Assembly (NCBI RefSeq): GCF_000006565.2
Contig: NC_031468.1
Coordinates: 1,388,747-1,452,746 of the forward strand
DNA: 64,000 nt
Direction: 5' to 3'
DNA from: Toxoplasma gondii ME49
Taxonomy: Eukaryota; Apicomplexa; Conoidasida; Eucoccidiorida; Sarcocystidae
The notes beneath the pieces were generated by a model, which did not search any database, was not told the DNA's origin, and saw only the letters and a program-made list of their open reading frames with translations. This document shows positions 23,889 through 36,188 of this stretch, piece after piece. How positions within the stretch are numbered: position 1 is the first letter of the stretch; each line of letters starts with the position of its first letter. A program made the translations under genes and the position numbers.

Positions 23889-26334
23889 ATGTGGCTCCGT
23901 ATGGCGTGGTCACATCTTTCGCGGCTTTTGGATGTTGGTGTGAACCACTCGAAAGTGAGCTGGTAATGTAGGATGGTTGCTGGCCTGAATTCCTGGGCCG
24001 CCTGTACTTTCCTTTTCTCGTGAAGTCACGAACCGGGGCAGATTCTCTCGGGTGTGCTGCGAAGGAGGGCGAACTTTTTGTCTTGGGAACTTCTATGGAA
24101 AAGCAGCGTCGCGGTCGGTAATGATGTGCCCTCTCTTTTTCTCGTGGTTGGGCGTAAAGTCACAGTCCACTATCTGTATGACTCAGGTGCATGCGAGAAA
24201 CGTTGAAGAGCGTTCAAGAACAAGAGAGGGCACCTCCAACGAGTTTGGCCTCCGTGCACGCCATACGGTTGGGCTTTGCGCAGCACACTGCATCTGTGTG
24301 TGCCGGGGACGCTCCCACTTCTTTTTGTAGAGTCGCTAGATGGAAGCAAGCGGAGCATATAACAGGGTTGCACCCTAAACGAACCGTAGTCAATCTGACG
24401 CAGAGGCTTTGTTAACTTGGCAGTTGTACACTATCACTGATTTCTTACAATTCTGCGCCTACGGATCACGAGCATGAACCAGAAGGATAGGCGACCGCCG
24501 GACCACACAGTGCAATTAAGATGCTCTGGCACAGTTCACTTGCCTTGAAAGGGTTTTCAATGCGAGCACCATCGTGAGAAATTCACCACGTCCCTCCACC
24601 AGTAGCCCGATCCGCGAGCCACTGACACCGGGACAGGGTACCAGACTGGTGTTATAGTTCAGAATTTGAGCAGGGGCAGTTCTGTCGGAAATCTGGTGAA
24701 AAGTGTACGGTGACCGTGAATTGGTGTGAAACGACAAGTCTAGGTTTTAGCCACTCGATAGGTTACCACACAGGGCTACACCCACCAGCAACCAATGGCA
24801 TCACAGAGTCACTTTGTGTTGTAGGCTAGCATTACAATGCCTTCGATTTGGATACTTTGGCCATCATTCATTGTAGATAACGTTCAGAACGGATGCGGGG
24901 CTGGAATCGGCGGCAATGTCGGGTCTGCTTTAAACAGTTAGTGTAAACGTGGTGGTTCTGACAGGCAAAAGGTGCTTCTCTCTACTTCGTATTAAATCTT
25001 GCATCACCCTCTCCTTCAGTCCAACGTTCTCTGTTTCTAAACTGTGGAAAGCGTGGCGTTCATTGGTCGCACTGGAGAAGTAGCTACCCTTCTGCTTGTC
25101 ATGCAGTGTCAGTACAATCGCAAAGACTTTCCCGACCAAAAACTGGTTTAACAAGTAGCCACTGCAATGGTCTCACAGTCAGTCACTCTCAGTGGACAGT
25201 TCATGCAGCGCGTCGTGTTTAGAGCAGAGCGGAGCGACCGTGAGGAGTAACTTTCCACTTCTGCGGAAATATCACATCGACGAATATTATTCGAGCACAC
25301 CTGTCAGTCGAAAATACGTTCATTTTTTCCTTGCTCATGGCTTGAAAAGCGAACACCGTTTCTCTGTTTTTCGTTTACGCCAACTATAGACATTACGTTA
25401 GGCGCAGCAGTTCCTGAAGGTGCAGACACAGAGCAGCAAAAGCCGGAGGTGCATGCGTCGGTCGTCACAATAAATGATGCACAGTGTCCGTCCAGTCCTC
25501 ATGGACGAAACTCAGACAACGACTCCGGATGAATTTCCAAAACTGATGGATTAATAAGGGATGGCGTAGACTCAAAAACACTACCAGTTTTGGATTCGCT
25601 TCAACGCAACAAGTTCCAGCTCCTGCAGGCTATAGCAGGGAATTCCCATATGCACTTGCCCGCACCTGAGCACCTTCAACCAGGCTGCGACAACCACGAT
25701 ACTACATCGGACAGTCCATATGTCACAGAATACCTTTACTAATCGCCGCCGAAACACATGCTCAGTGGACCATAGCGAACAGCCAAGCACGGTTCCAGCA
25801 GCCTGACGTCTACCCTCATGCCGAATACACGTTATCAGTGAACCTGTCTCGCACACTTTCTCCGGCGACGCATTCGTTCCGCTGGCTTCGTTTTACGGTT
25901 TAGCCTCCACCGTCTCTGGAACTTTCCTGGCCTATATTATAGAGACACTACCCGACAGCCAGACGGTCAGTGTGTACGCACTCGAGGAACGTTGGGTAAC
26001 AAAAAACGCACCTTTGCAGCGCACGCCGACCGGAAACAGACCTCATCTATGCTTCCTTCGCAACAAAGGTAGTGGACAGACAATCGCTTCGAGTCGTGAC
26101 CTGAGACCGGAAAATCAGACACAACCACTCTGCCTCTCCTGGCATGCAGGCCGCCTACACAACCGAACCCGCAAAAGGCTGTCAGCTGTTCCACCGTTTG
26201 CATACTGTGCGCGCGTTTGTGCCGTTCTGTGGTCGTTCTTGCCTAATTACCTCTACAGGCTGCACGATAATTTATTGACTGCGGACAGCAATTAAAACCG
26301 AAACCCTGCGTGCGTGAGAAGCAAAGTTCAGCAC
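23889..26334. other. convergent intergenic region
   Basis: About 2.4 kb between the TMEM205-like gene (+) and the 3' end of the SNF2-like gene (-). I see no splice-supported coding sequence, RNA gene or tandem repeat. Confidence 0.45.
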
Positions 26335-29300
26335 TCAACGAGGATCCACGCCGAACCTCGTGTTCTCGTAGCCGTTCATTCTCTCTTCCTTACCAACACA
26401 CCGGAAGCAGTTCTCCACCTGTCGCATATCTTCTCGAATAATATAGCATCCGTCCTCGATCATCTCCTCTTCGTAGGTGTGCCCGTCTCTCCGGACACAC
26501 CGAACAATCTCTCCCTTTTCTCGCTTTTCGCAGCCGCGCGACTCTTTCCCGTTTCGGCTCAACTTCGCCCCTGTCTCCACCGCGCTTCGCGCTTCTCCCG
26601 GAGACACGCGCGGCCTCTCTTTTCTGTCTTGCTCGCCGTCTTCGTCTCGCTGGTTCTGCTTGTCACAGCGGAGAGGGCCTTGAACACCGTCTCTGTGCGC
26701 CTCAGAAGAGGAGACCCGCGAGCCGCTTGAAGCGAGCTTCAGCTGTCTTGTCTCTCGAAAAGGCAACGGAGCCGCTGGAGCCGCGAGCCAAACCAGATCC
26801 GAGACATGTGCCAGCGTGTGGGGTCTCAACTCGAACAGAATAGCTAGGTCCTCGACCAGCAACGCCTGCGAAGAAAGAACGCATGCAGTCCGGGATTTTG
26901 AAACGCACCAAAAGCGGTTCTTGGTGTGGCCTCAGCTTCGCAGAGGAGCAACTCAGTGGAATCAAACAACTCGCTTTTTCAGAGAAGCCCCCGCAGAGGA
27001 CAAAACAACGCAAGCAGAGAGGCTTCACACCAGAGCGCGCCTTCAAGTTCACAGACCGCAGAAGGTGACCCGCAGTCGATCCAAGTTGTGTTAGTTAAGT
27101 GACATGAAGAACTCAAGAGGGTACACGCCATTGACTATGTGAACGAAAAGAGGACGTCTGAAAACGGGAAGGCCTCCTTTACACAAACAGAATGTTCCAG
27201 GCACAGAGGGAGAACAGCTGATTCTCGGATTAGTCAATGGATGTCTCGCAAAAATCGTGACTATGCTTGAGAGACGTCAAAAACCGCATTTGCCCGCGTG
27301 GACGCCTCAAGAGGCTTACCGGCACATCGGCGGGATCTTCTTTGAGGAAGTCTTGCAGGACCTGGGCAGCTTGGTCTCTCGAGCTTCCGTTGGGAATAAC
27401 GAAAATCATCTTCCCGAGAGTGGCCTGGAGAAAAGACGCTAAAGAGAAGTTACCTCGCAAGCTCGACAGAAAGACTTCTTCTCCTGTCTCTGTCCCTCTC
27501 CCCTCCTGGCACTCAGACTCGAAACGGGCGTCTCCTGGCCTCGTACCTGCGCTCGACCTTCCCACTTCGCTACCAACCCGCGGGCTGTACGTACACGCGA
27601 GCGGGTTGAGAATCACCACCTTCTTCAGTGTGGTGCGACTGGCTTCTTCACCAACTGTTCCTCTCTCATTCGCCGCAACGACCTCCGGACCCTTCTCTCC
27701 GTGATCACCTGCGGTCGCGAGTCCCGCCTTCTCTGGCGCTCTGTCTCCCTCTGGAGCTTGCGTGCAGTTTGAGATATCGCTTCGCCTTTCTTCGATCTCT
27801 CTATCTCCTGCAACTGCCGGTGTTTCACTGGCTGTCTTCGCGCTTTCCTCTTCGTCCGCAGCACCGAGGTGCCTCCCACCCCCGAGGCCGAGAGCCTCAA
27901 AAGGGCTCCCGCGTCCGGAGACAGAGGGCGAACTGTAGAGAGACGACAGAAACGTTCGAAGCCACCTGCGAGGGAACAGAGTCAGAAACAGAAGGAAGGG
28001 AAATAGGAGCGTTTTTTGATGAGAAACAGAGAGGGTCTTCGGCACTACATACGAAGAAATTCACAGATCTCCCCGACTAGGAGACACCCGAGGACTGCAG
28101 GGATGAGACAACGATACCGCCTCTGTATATACACCGGAATCCGCTGCTGGCCTATTCCACGCCCAGTCCAGACAACCAGGCAGCCAGTAGAATAGTCGAG
28201 TACCTTGCACAAGACATTCAAAAAGAATAGTCGTAAATATGAATATATATTGATGTTTAAGCGATAGAATGATTCAGAGAAACTTAAACCTGCACACGTC
28301 TGTGTTTTTGCCGAGAACACACTGGCTGTGAAGTCACCATGATGACGCATGATGGTTGACTCCACCACGCTTAGTTTCATTTGTTGAGTAACCACAATTG
28401 GTTATAACGTTGAACTCCCTACGTTCTTCGAGTGCCGTTTCCCGAATTTGCCCTCTCCAAGTGTACCCTCTCCCTTTTCTCGCTTTCTCTTTAACTCTTC
28501 CTCACCTGATCTTCACGCCTTCACAGGCTTCCTGCTCTGTCAGTTTCCACTCGCAGACGCCGAGAGCGCCTCCGAGCCGGCGCAGCTCCCAGGGGCTGCA
28601 GTATATCTCAAGGATTCTCTCGAAGGAACTGCGGCCTTGAGGCTCGCCACCGCATGCAGTGCATGCGCTTGCAGCCGCGGAAAAGCTGTGGGCAGTGCAG
28701 GCTTGGCAGGCGTCGTTGGGAGGAGACGCAGGAGTTGTTGTTGCGAGAGGGAAACCGGAGACCAAGGGAGAGACACGCGCCGCGAGCTTCAGAGTCTCCG
28801 ACAAGGCGACCGCGACGCGCTACAAACACAGGGAACAGGGACACAGTCAGATCTGGAGGAAAAAGAAAGGGGGCTTTTGCCGCCAATAAATCAGTAGCCC
28901 TTACAGCAGACGCCCACTCACGCAAAAACTCATCCGAGAAGAGAGATGAAAATAAACTTTTGGTCACATGTGCACTTTATGTAAGATCCTCTCGTAGCAG
29001 TCTCTTGTCAAAGAGCGGCAGAGTCTGGGCATCCTCAGAGAGATAAAGAGAGGGCAGCTTGCCAGAGCGCCGAAGCTGGAGAAGGAAAGGCGCTTCCACT
29101 CGATAGAACTAGAATTTAAATGTCCTGGATGCAAAAGCAAAGAAATCCGTCTCTACATGGTCGTTAGCTGTTCCAAGAATGTTTCCTCGAATCTTCACAA
29201 GTCGCCATCTTCTCGCACCTCGCGCAGGAGTTTCTCTTTTTGTGCTCGTAGCTCATCTTCTTCGGATGCATGCATTTCGTCCTCTGGTTCAGCGCCCACG

Positions 29301-31727
29301 TCTTCAGAGGGAAACCCGCCGCAGGGAACCAGCATGGGGTGTATAGACACCAGGAGGAGATGGCGCACCATGTCCTGCGCGACTTTCGAGACGTTTTCCC
29401 TCGCGCAGACCTGGGCGCGTTTGTCTTGCTTCTCCGCTGCCTTTTCGGGCTCCACGTCGTCCGCGTGTCTTCGTGTCTCTGCGTACCGAAGCGTCTGTTT
29501 TTTCTCTTGCGGAGAGAAAGGGACTTCGCTCTTTACTTCCGGTTCCTCCGGTTCTCGCAAGTCGCACGCAAGAACAGCGTCACAAAGAGCTCTGGCGGCG
29601 CTTTGGTGGGCGCGGGCATAGACGCCTCTCTGCGCTTCGCTCGCGAAAGCCAAGAGAGACACTTCGCCGTCGACGGGAGGCAGCAGCGGCAGCATGCACG
29701 TAGATCGCCGCCGCCGCAGCACGAGGGGAAACGCGCATTCCCGCGCGAAAGAGAAAACGTCCGAGAGTCGCAGCCTCTTCCGCGAAGGAAGGCGCCCCAC
29801 TGCGTGTGCTGCTATCGCGGCATCCACCTCCTCTGTGGAGGGAAAGAAGGCGGGAAGCAACAGAGTAAGAAGGAGACGAAGAGACGCTCCACACGCAGAT
29901 GGGTCTGTGCTGGCAAAGAGCGAGAGAGAACAACACAGAAAAATATGGAACGAGACAACGACTTAGAGGGAGACTCGTGAGAGAGAACAACGGAGGGAAA
30001 AGACGGGGAGAGGGAAGAATCAAAGAGGAGAAAAACAGAAAGAACAAGTGACAGAAAAAGAAGAAGACAGAATGCAAAAAGGCCTTCAGTGACACATACC
30101 ATCTACGCTGAAGCTACAGGTTCACGAAAGACAGGAAAGGAAGCAGACACCACACTGGAAGTGAAGACGAAACGAAGTGGAAGGAAAAAACAAAAACAGC
30201 GTCCAGCGCAACTCTTGCAGGTTCCGAGCAGTCTCCCACAGGGGGCCGAACTCCCTAGCTGTAATTGTCACCTGTCCTCTTTTTGTCCCAACGATGTCTC
30301 AACTTACTTGGTAATTACAAGTTTCTGCGGCCTGTTTGATCGTGCTGCGTCGTTCCTTTCCTCTCTCGCGACTTCAACTGTCTCTTCGTCAGTCCTCTGT
30401 TCTTCTCTGTGAGGCTCCGGCGTCTTGACACATGCGTCGTCTCTCGCGTTTGCTACAGTTCCCCCGCATTTTGTCTCGCGTTCTCTCTCTTTTGTCGCTT
30501 TTTCTTTTGCTCTGTCCCCTTCACATCTGCATCTGCTGTGACAAGACGCGCCTTCGCAGAGACGATCGACAAGAGCAGCCACAGCATACAGAGGGCTGTC
30601 CTGCCGACAGAGCGACGAATCGCGAGCCACACATGCGCGCGAACACGACAGAAGTCTAAGCTCATCGCGTGCAGTCTTGAAGTCTTCGCCTCTCTTCCTC
30701 TCGCATGCAGACTGAGGATCTTCACTTTTCTTCTGGAAGGCGAGAGCCTGACCGAAAAACCCGGGGGCTGCCTGTCGTTCGCTGGAGTCGCGCTCAGGTA
30801 CTCCCGAAGACGTGGAAGAATCGCGAGAAAAGTAATTCATATCGCGAGTGTCGAAAATACAAAAGTCGATGCCTCCAAAGGTTTGAACTGCGTTTTCGAG
30901 AAGCATGGGGTACTGCAGGAGTTCCTCATACGTTGCCACCAAAACCTGGGGCGCCCCAATCGAATTTTTCCTCCCACCTTCCCCGCCTGAAAGAGCGGTC
31001 TCCCCGAAAGCGCCAGAGCCTGGTCTCGCTTCTTCTCCTGTCTCCTCCTTGTTCGCCCCGCAGTTATCCTGTTCGTCCCCCCCGCCTTCTCCCGGGTCTC
31101 CGAGACCATCGTTTCCACGCCTCATTCCGCCATTCGCTCTGCTTCCTTTGGCGTCGGCGTTGTGGGCGCAGTTGGCTGAAAGGACGTCTGGACTTTCTCG
31201 AGCTTCCTGGTTCACCTCTTCTCCAGAGGCACTCCTGCAGAGAGATGAGGCACCCAAGGCGTGTCTCAAGAGAAGTCGCAGACGGAGAGAAGGCGCCCAC
31301 TTGCGGCAGATGCGCATCCACCGTCGCATGCGGGGAGGAAGCGCGAGAAGCGAGGATGCCGAAGAGGCCGAAGAGTGGCGAGAAGCAAACGGAAAAGGAC
31401 CCTCTACGGAACTCTCTTGTGGCGACCTGAGCACGTTTCTGCTCGAAGAAACGACCAACAACGCAGGTCGCCGAAAAACTCCCATCTGAAAGGCGAGCGA
31501 CAAAAGCATCGCTGCCTGCACAGACGAACCCTGAAAGGAAAGCGAACAGAGAAAAAACGAACCAGTCGTAGGCAGCATGACGCAAGCGCTCTTTCAGGCC
31601 AGACGAGAAACACAGTTCTAAGTTCCGGGAAATGATCCAGAGACGTTTGAACCATCCAACGATTTATGCAAAGGGGCAAAGATTCAAAGATGCGTGCGCA
31701 CAATTCTAGGCAAAGGCGAATTCCCTC

Positions 31728-31765
<38 letters not shown>

Positions 31766-31927
31766 TATAAAGAGATGACACGCACACGTGCATATCTACA
31801 CCCACACACACGTACATACCCCCCGGACATGAATATATATATATATATATATAAATGAATCTATATACAGCAAGAAATACAGATAAATCACACATCGGAG
31901 TGCACAAACACACGCATTAAAAAATTG

Positions 31928-31968
<41 letters not shown>

Positions 31969-33531
31969 CATAACACATGTTCGAATTACCATTCCTGCTT
32001 CATCTGCGAGGATGAACCCGCCGAGAGTGCCAGAGAGAGCCATGTTGACGGAGCCGCAGAGAAGCGACATCCAATGTAGACCTGCGAACGCGAAAGAAGT
32101 TAAGAGATCCCCGAGTGTCTGTGTTGTGTTTATCACGCCTGATACAATGGTCCTGACCATACCCGCGTCTGATTACCTTCGGCTCGTTAATGAGAGCGAA
32201 AAAAAGAAGCATTCCACACCTGACGCGTAACTGGTAAAAGAATGAATAAAAACGAATACAAAAGGTCCAGTCCGAACAACTAGCTCTCTTAGGACAGCAG
32301 TCCTGTTCACACGAGAGTCTCAGCAGTTTTCTCGAGTACAAACGATTGTTAATAGCAATTCACATGGCATTCCTGGAATCTGTCTCGCGTGAAATTACCT
32401 TCATAGGGGTGATTAAAGTAATTCACAAACGCATGCGCACGACATATATCCCTGTTCGGTGTCTCGTCTCTAGGCTTTCGCAGCCACCGATGGAACATGC
32501 GCAACATGCCTGGGATACTGCGCACAGAGAGGTGCCCAAAAGAGAGTGTGAAAAAGATTGACGCCATCAGACCCTGTAGTCCGCCACTGATTTCACTGCA
32601 GGAGTCCAGAGGGTGAATGTCCACCAAATGGAGAGCCTTCTGCGAAAGGAAGGGGCAAGAGTGCGGAGAAGAGGAGCTGACCTGCGAGTTGATAGGGGAA
32701 CATTTGGAGGCGAAAGAGACTGGCGATGGTGAGTTGGTCCACTTGCGGAACGGAAATGTAGGGAAACCGACTGCAGCAAATTCTCAGGTGCCCGATCTTC
32801 CCAGCTGTCTCCCACTCTCGGCTACATCGACACTCAAGACTTTTGACGCCGGGGGCACTGTGCTCCTCTGCAAGCCTATCTTCTTCGTTTCTCTTCTCTT
32901 GCTCCTTCCACGCGGTTCCGGCATTTCCCCTTTCCACCTCTGACGGGTGTGAGGCATTCCCTTCGGCTTTCTCTGCAGCTGCGCTTCCGTCCTCTCCGTC
33001 AGACGTCAGCTTTTGTCTTGAACGTTTTTTTCCCTCTGCTGTCTGCCGCCCAGTCTCTCTGCTTCCGGCAAGCTGCTTCAGGAGCATCTCTGCGAGAGTT
33101 TGGGCAAAAGCGAGGGCATCCTGAGCGTTTGCCAAGCTGTCTTTATCCCTGAGAGATTCTCCGCAACGCTGGGCATTGTGCCTTCCCTCGTGCGTCGTCC
33201 TTCCTGCACTCTGGCACATGCACTCAACCTCCAAGTCTTCTTCCCTCTTAGGGATCTGCTGGAGGCGATAAGAGGCGCCTTCCCGCTGGCGCCTCTCATT
33301 TGGAAGATTGCGGATGGGAGGGACAGTCTCGTCGAGGTTCTGTTGATCGCTAGACTCTCTTGTCGCCAGGGGAAAGCTGTGAAATTCACTCTTGCCGTCT
33401 CCCCTGTCTTGAAAAATCAGGTAAGAGCCTGCGCCTCCCGACTGCGGGGCTCGCCCATCGGGGAAAAGGCGTCGCGGGTGACGGGGATGGAACGAAAACG
33501 AGAGGTCTCGAGAGAGCTCGGGAGCGTCCAT
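26335..33531 (-). CDS. SNF2-fold ATPase-like protein with degenerate catalytic motifs
   Basis: Minus-strand exons in order: 33531-32682, about 32082-31991, 31530-30308 (or slightly shorter), about 29840-29219, 28819-28506, 27965-about 27578, 27424-27320 and 26865-26335 (stop). Junctions 1-2, 2-3, 5-6 and 7-8 fit exactly in phase; 3-4 and 6-7 are less certain. The order of SNF2 elements is clear: FPYQLAGLHWMSLL (Q/W region), then GGFILADEAGMGSSVQ (motif I), ALLVVSSSRNVLR (Ia), VLVATYEELL, GGIDFCIFDTRDMNYF (II), PLVLRRRRSTCMLPLLPP (helical insert), HLLLVSIHPMLV, KKVVILNPLA, MIFVIPNGSSRDQAAQVLQD (helicase C), and a terminal block where motif V would lie. The Walker A Lys/Thr and the DEAH acids are missing, suggesting a pseudo-ATPase. 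The N-terminal 250 residues are polar. The gene is probably nuclear and chromatin-associated by family. The specific subfamily cannot be named. Confidence 0.75.
31733..31966. repeat. (TA)n microsatellites in an intron of the SNF2-like gene
   Basis: Three nearly pure TA runs (about 31734-31762, 31833-31853, 31931-31966) lie within the intron between exons 2 and 3, which splits the Walker A-like motif. Confidence 0.95.
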
Positions 33532-35516
33532 GGTCGCAAGAAAAAGGAATTCTACAATCCTGCGAGACCGTTCGTACACTTACCAGCAGAGATGCGGACC
33601 TCTACACATTGTTAGATGTGCATGTTCACGGGCGGAACTACGCAATGGGGTCTATATGAACACATGCACATGTGGAAGATGAAGAGGGACATCTGCGGGA
33701 AAAGATTCTGTAACAGAGTCGGGGGAGATCCAGTCACAGCGGGTTGACAAGTAACTGGTTACTCACGGGACACGTTCCGGCGCTTAGAAGCCAGGTCTTT
33801 TGAACGGGACACTAAAAACGTCGATCCTTTGCCGGAACCAGGAACTGCTGAGAAAATTCGGAAGAGGGCCCCTGCCGTACTGGAACGAAATAGCCGCGTT
33901 TCTCGACCTGAAAAATTAGCGAGGCGGGTGACGACGTCGAGACCAAAACTGGGCAACTTTTCGATGAAAACTCGTGGCTGGCTGCGCCACACGAAACCGG
34001 TAAGGTTGCCTTCCGAGTTTTTTCGCAGGTTCGCACGAAAAACGGGAAAGCGGACAGAATACCACGCAGGGCCTGGCAGAGAAACTCAGCGAGTCGAAGA
34101 AGGCGAAGGGCGAGGAACAAAGGTGGGCGTTGCACCGGCGGAGGCCCGAAGACAGATCCCCCGAAGGACGCCAGGTGGTTTGTCTTCTAGCTGGACCGAG
34201 AACGGCATAAGCCAAGGAGAGTCGGAAGGAGAAACGAAGAACTCTTTGCCGCGCGGACGACTTCCGGCCTCCTCTCACGGTTGAAAAGTCCGTTTGTGCC
34301 ATTCATGCTTTCGATTCACACGGAATGCAGCCATGTGCAATCCGAGCAACACCCCCCGTGCAGTGTACGAACACTGCGCATGCAGGGAAAAGTGAGTTTC
34401 GGGTGCAGCTCTAGACGAGACGCTGCTTCGTGATATGCTCGCTCGGGCTGACGATTTCGCGTTCAGAAAAGAATCTTTCTCTGAGTCGTTAAATTCCTTC
34501 TCTGCCGTTTCGCCGATCCTACTTCAGTTGGGGAGAATGGGGCGATGGGGAAGAGTTTGGTTTCTCACGTTGCATGCAGGTGGTAAAGCGCACGAAACCA
34601 TGGCCATTTTCAGCATTTGGCCAGTTTGTGACGCGTCATTGTTCGCCTAGGCGATTCAAAGCAGTTCCTTCGGGAGGAAGTCGCGAAGCGACTCCAGGAA
34701 TCAACGTTCAGAGGGATGTCTGCGACAAGCCGTGGGCAGGCAACGAAACCTTCCAGTCTTGGGGTCTCGACTTCCCTGGTGTCATCGGAGCCGTTTGTGC
34801 CTCCGAAGAGAGGAAACGCAGGCATTTGCCAGTCGTGTGCTGAACCTATTTTCGTTTCCGCGCAGAAGAACTCGCAACTGTTCTTTCTGGTGATGGAGAG
34901 CCTGACTTTTCCAGACTACGAACCTGAACGAGCAACCGACTGCAGTGGCGACGCATACGGCAGGAAGTCTGCGAGTTTCGCAAATTGGAAGCATTTCAAC
35001 CACTCTGTATCGCTTCATTCATCCATACACAACTGCTTCTTCAAAATACGTGTGTAAGCGTATGTGTATGCCTGTTCAGTGCATGGAGGTAGGCATGCTT
35101 CTGTTCGCGGCTTGTGTGCACATCTGTATGCGTTTGTTTTCTCTCATGTCCTTTCCTGCAAAAAGATAAATCGACAATCTCCATTTTAACCTCTTGACTT
35201 CCGCACTTTCGCCGTTCCTGGAAGGTCTTGGTGACACCCTTTCCTTTTCGTTCAAGCCCTGCTCCATTTCTGTCATTTTAAAAGTCTTTCGGCCATTTTT
35301 TCTGTCAATCGGTGCCCTTTTCCGTTTTCCATCGTAAAAACGAAGCCTTTCCCCACGATTTACCGCCGTTACTCCCCGCTAATCAAGGGTTCTTTACCCC
35401 CAGCCCTGTCAGTACCACCGAACTAGAGAGAGTGCGGAAAACGGAGAAACACCGTGTCTGAGCGACTGTTTTCGCTGGCATCTTCCGTTACCCCGCTCTC
35501 TCCTCTTCTTGAGAAG
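33532..35516. other. divergent intergenic region
   Basis: Between the SNF2-like gene (-) and the acidic orphan (+). It contains GCATGC words (for example near 34380 and 34573), which coccidian promoters often carry. Open frames at 33829-34284 (+) and 33916-34302 (-) overlap each other and have no splice or family support. Confidence 0.4.
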
Positions 35517-36188
35517 ATGGCGCTCACTGAGGCCGAGAAGGCGTTTCCGAGCGCCATGGAGGTTTCGGGCGAGAAGGCCGGGATAGAGGCGCATGCATTT
35601 GCGGACTCCACTGACAACGACTCGTCCTCTGAGCAGTCGCGAGACGAGCGCGAGAGTCTGCTGCGTCATCCACGAGCCTTGACCTCCACTGTCGCGTTGT
35701 CGGCGAGCGTTCCTGACTCCGAGAACTCCTTCAAAGATAGCGAAACCGCTCTGGAAGAAGGGAACGCCTACACGAGCGCTTTGCTCGATCCCGAAGACAG
35801 CTACGACCCGACGAAGAAAGAGGCAAAGGAGACAAAGGGAGACACAAAGAGCGAGACGAAGAAAGAGCCAGAGGGAGAAACAAAGGGAGATAGAGAGACA
35901 GACGCAGTTGGGGAGGAGCGAGAGTTCCAAGAGTCTCAACAGTCGCCAGTTGCGGCGGCGTGTGTGGAGGTGATCGCAGCGATGAAGGAAGATGAGTTTT
36001 TTGCGGAAGCGAGCAGGCTGATTCGCCGAGAGAGGTTCAGATACCTCGAGGGTATCAGAATGATGAAGGAAGACCATTCGTACCTGGATTTGGCCGATGA
36101 AGACAACGGCGCACCTTCAAAGCTCGTCGCCCTCATGGACGCTCTCGCTCAAAGCTGCGTGCAGTATTCTTCCCCAGGTTTTGAGTAA
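35517..36188 (+). CDS. acidic orphan protein, single exon, 223 aa
   Basis: An uninterrupted frame starts at ATG 35517 in a good context (GAGAAGATGG). The frame is open further upstream, but only from a GTG codon. The N-terminal two thirds are polar and acidic, rich in Ser, Asp and Glu, with a run of KETKGDTKSETKKEPEGETK-like charged repeats at about residues 102-127. The C-terminal 80 residues look folded and helical (AACVEVIAAMKEDEFFAEAS, then RLIRRERFRYLEGIRMM). No signal peptide or membrane span. No family recognised. A 3' splice extension is possible but not required, because a stop ends the frame naturally at GFE. Confidence 0.6.
   Translation: MALTEAEKAFPSAMEVSGEKAGIEAHAFADSTDNDSSSEQSRDERESLLRHPRALTSTVALSASVPDSENSFKDSETALEEGNAYTSALLDPEDSYDPTKKEAKETKGDTKSETKKEPEGETKGDRETDAVGEEREFQESQQSPVAAACVEVIAAMKEDEFFAEASRLIRRERFRYLEGIRMMKEDHSYLDLADEDNGAPSKLVALMDALAQSCVQYSSPGFE

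Noticed and set aside
27230..27319. Read-through tail after EDPADVP in the SNF2-like gene
   Set aside because: A GTAAGC donor ends the exon at 27320, and the next exon at 26865 continues in phase with a helicase-like block.
31404..31913. Minus-strand frame rich in Tyr/Ile through TA repeats
   Set aside because: Product of translating a (TA)n microsatellite inside an intron. Many similar YIYIYI frames at the other TA tracts were rejected for the same reason.
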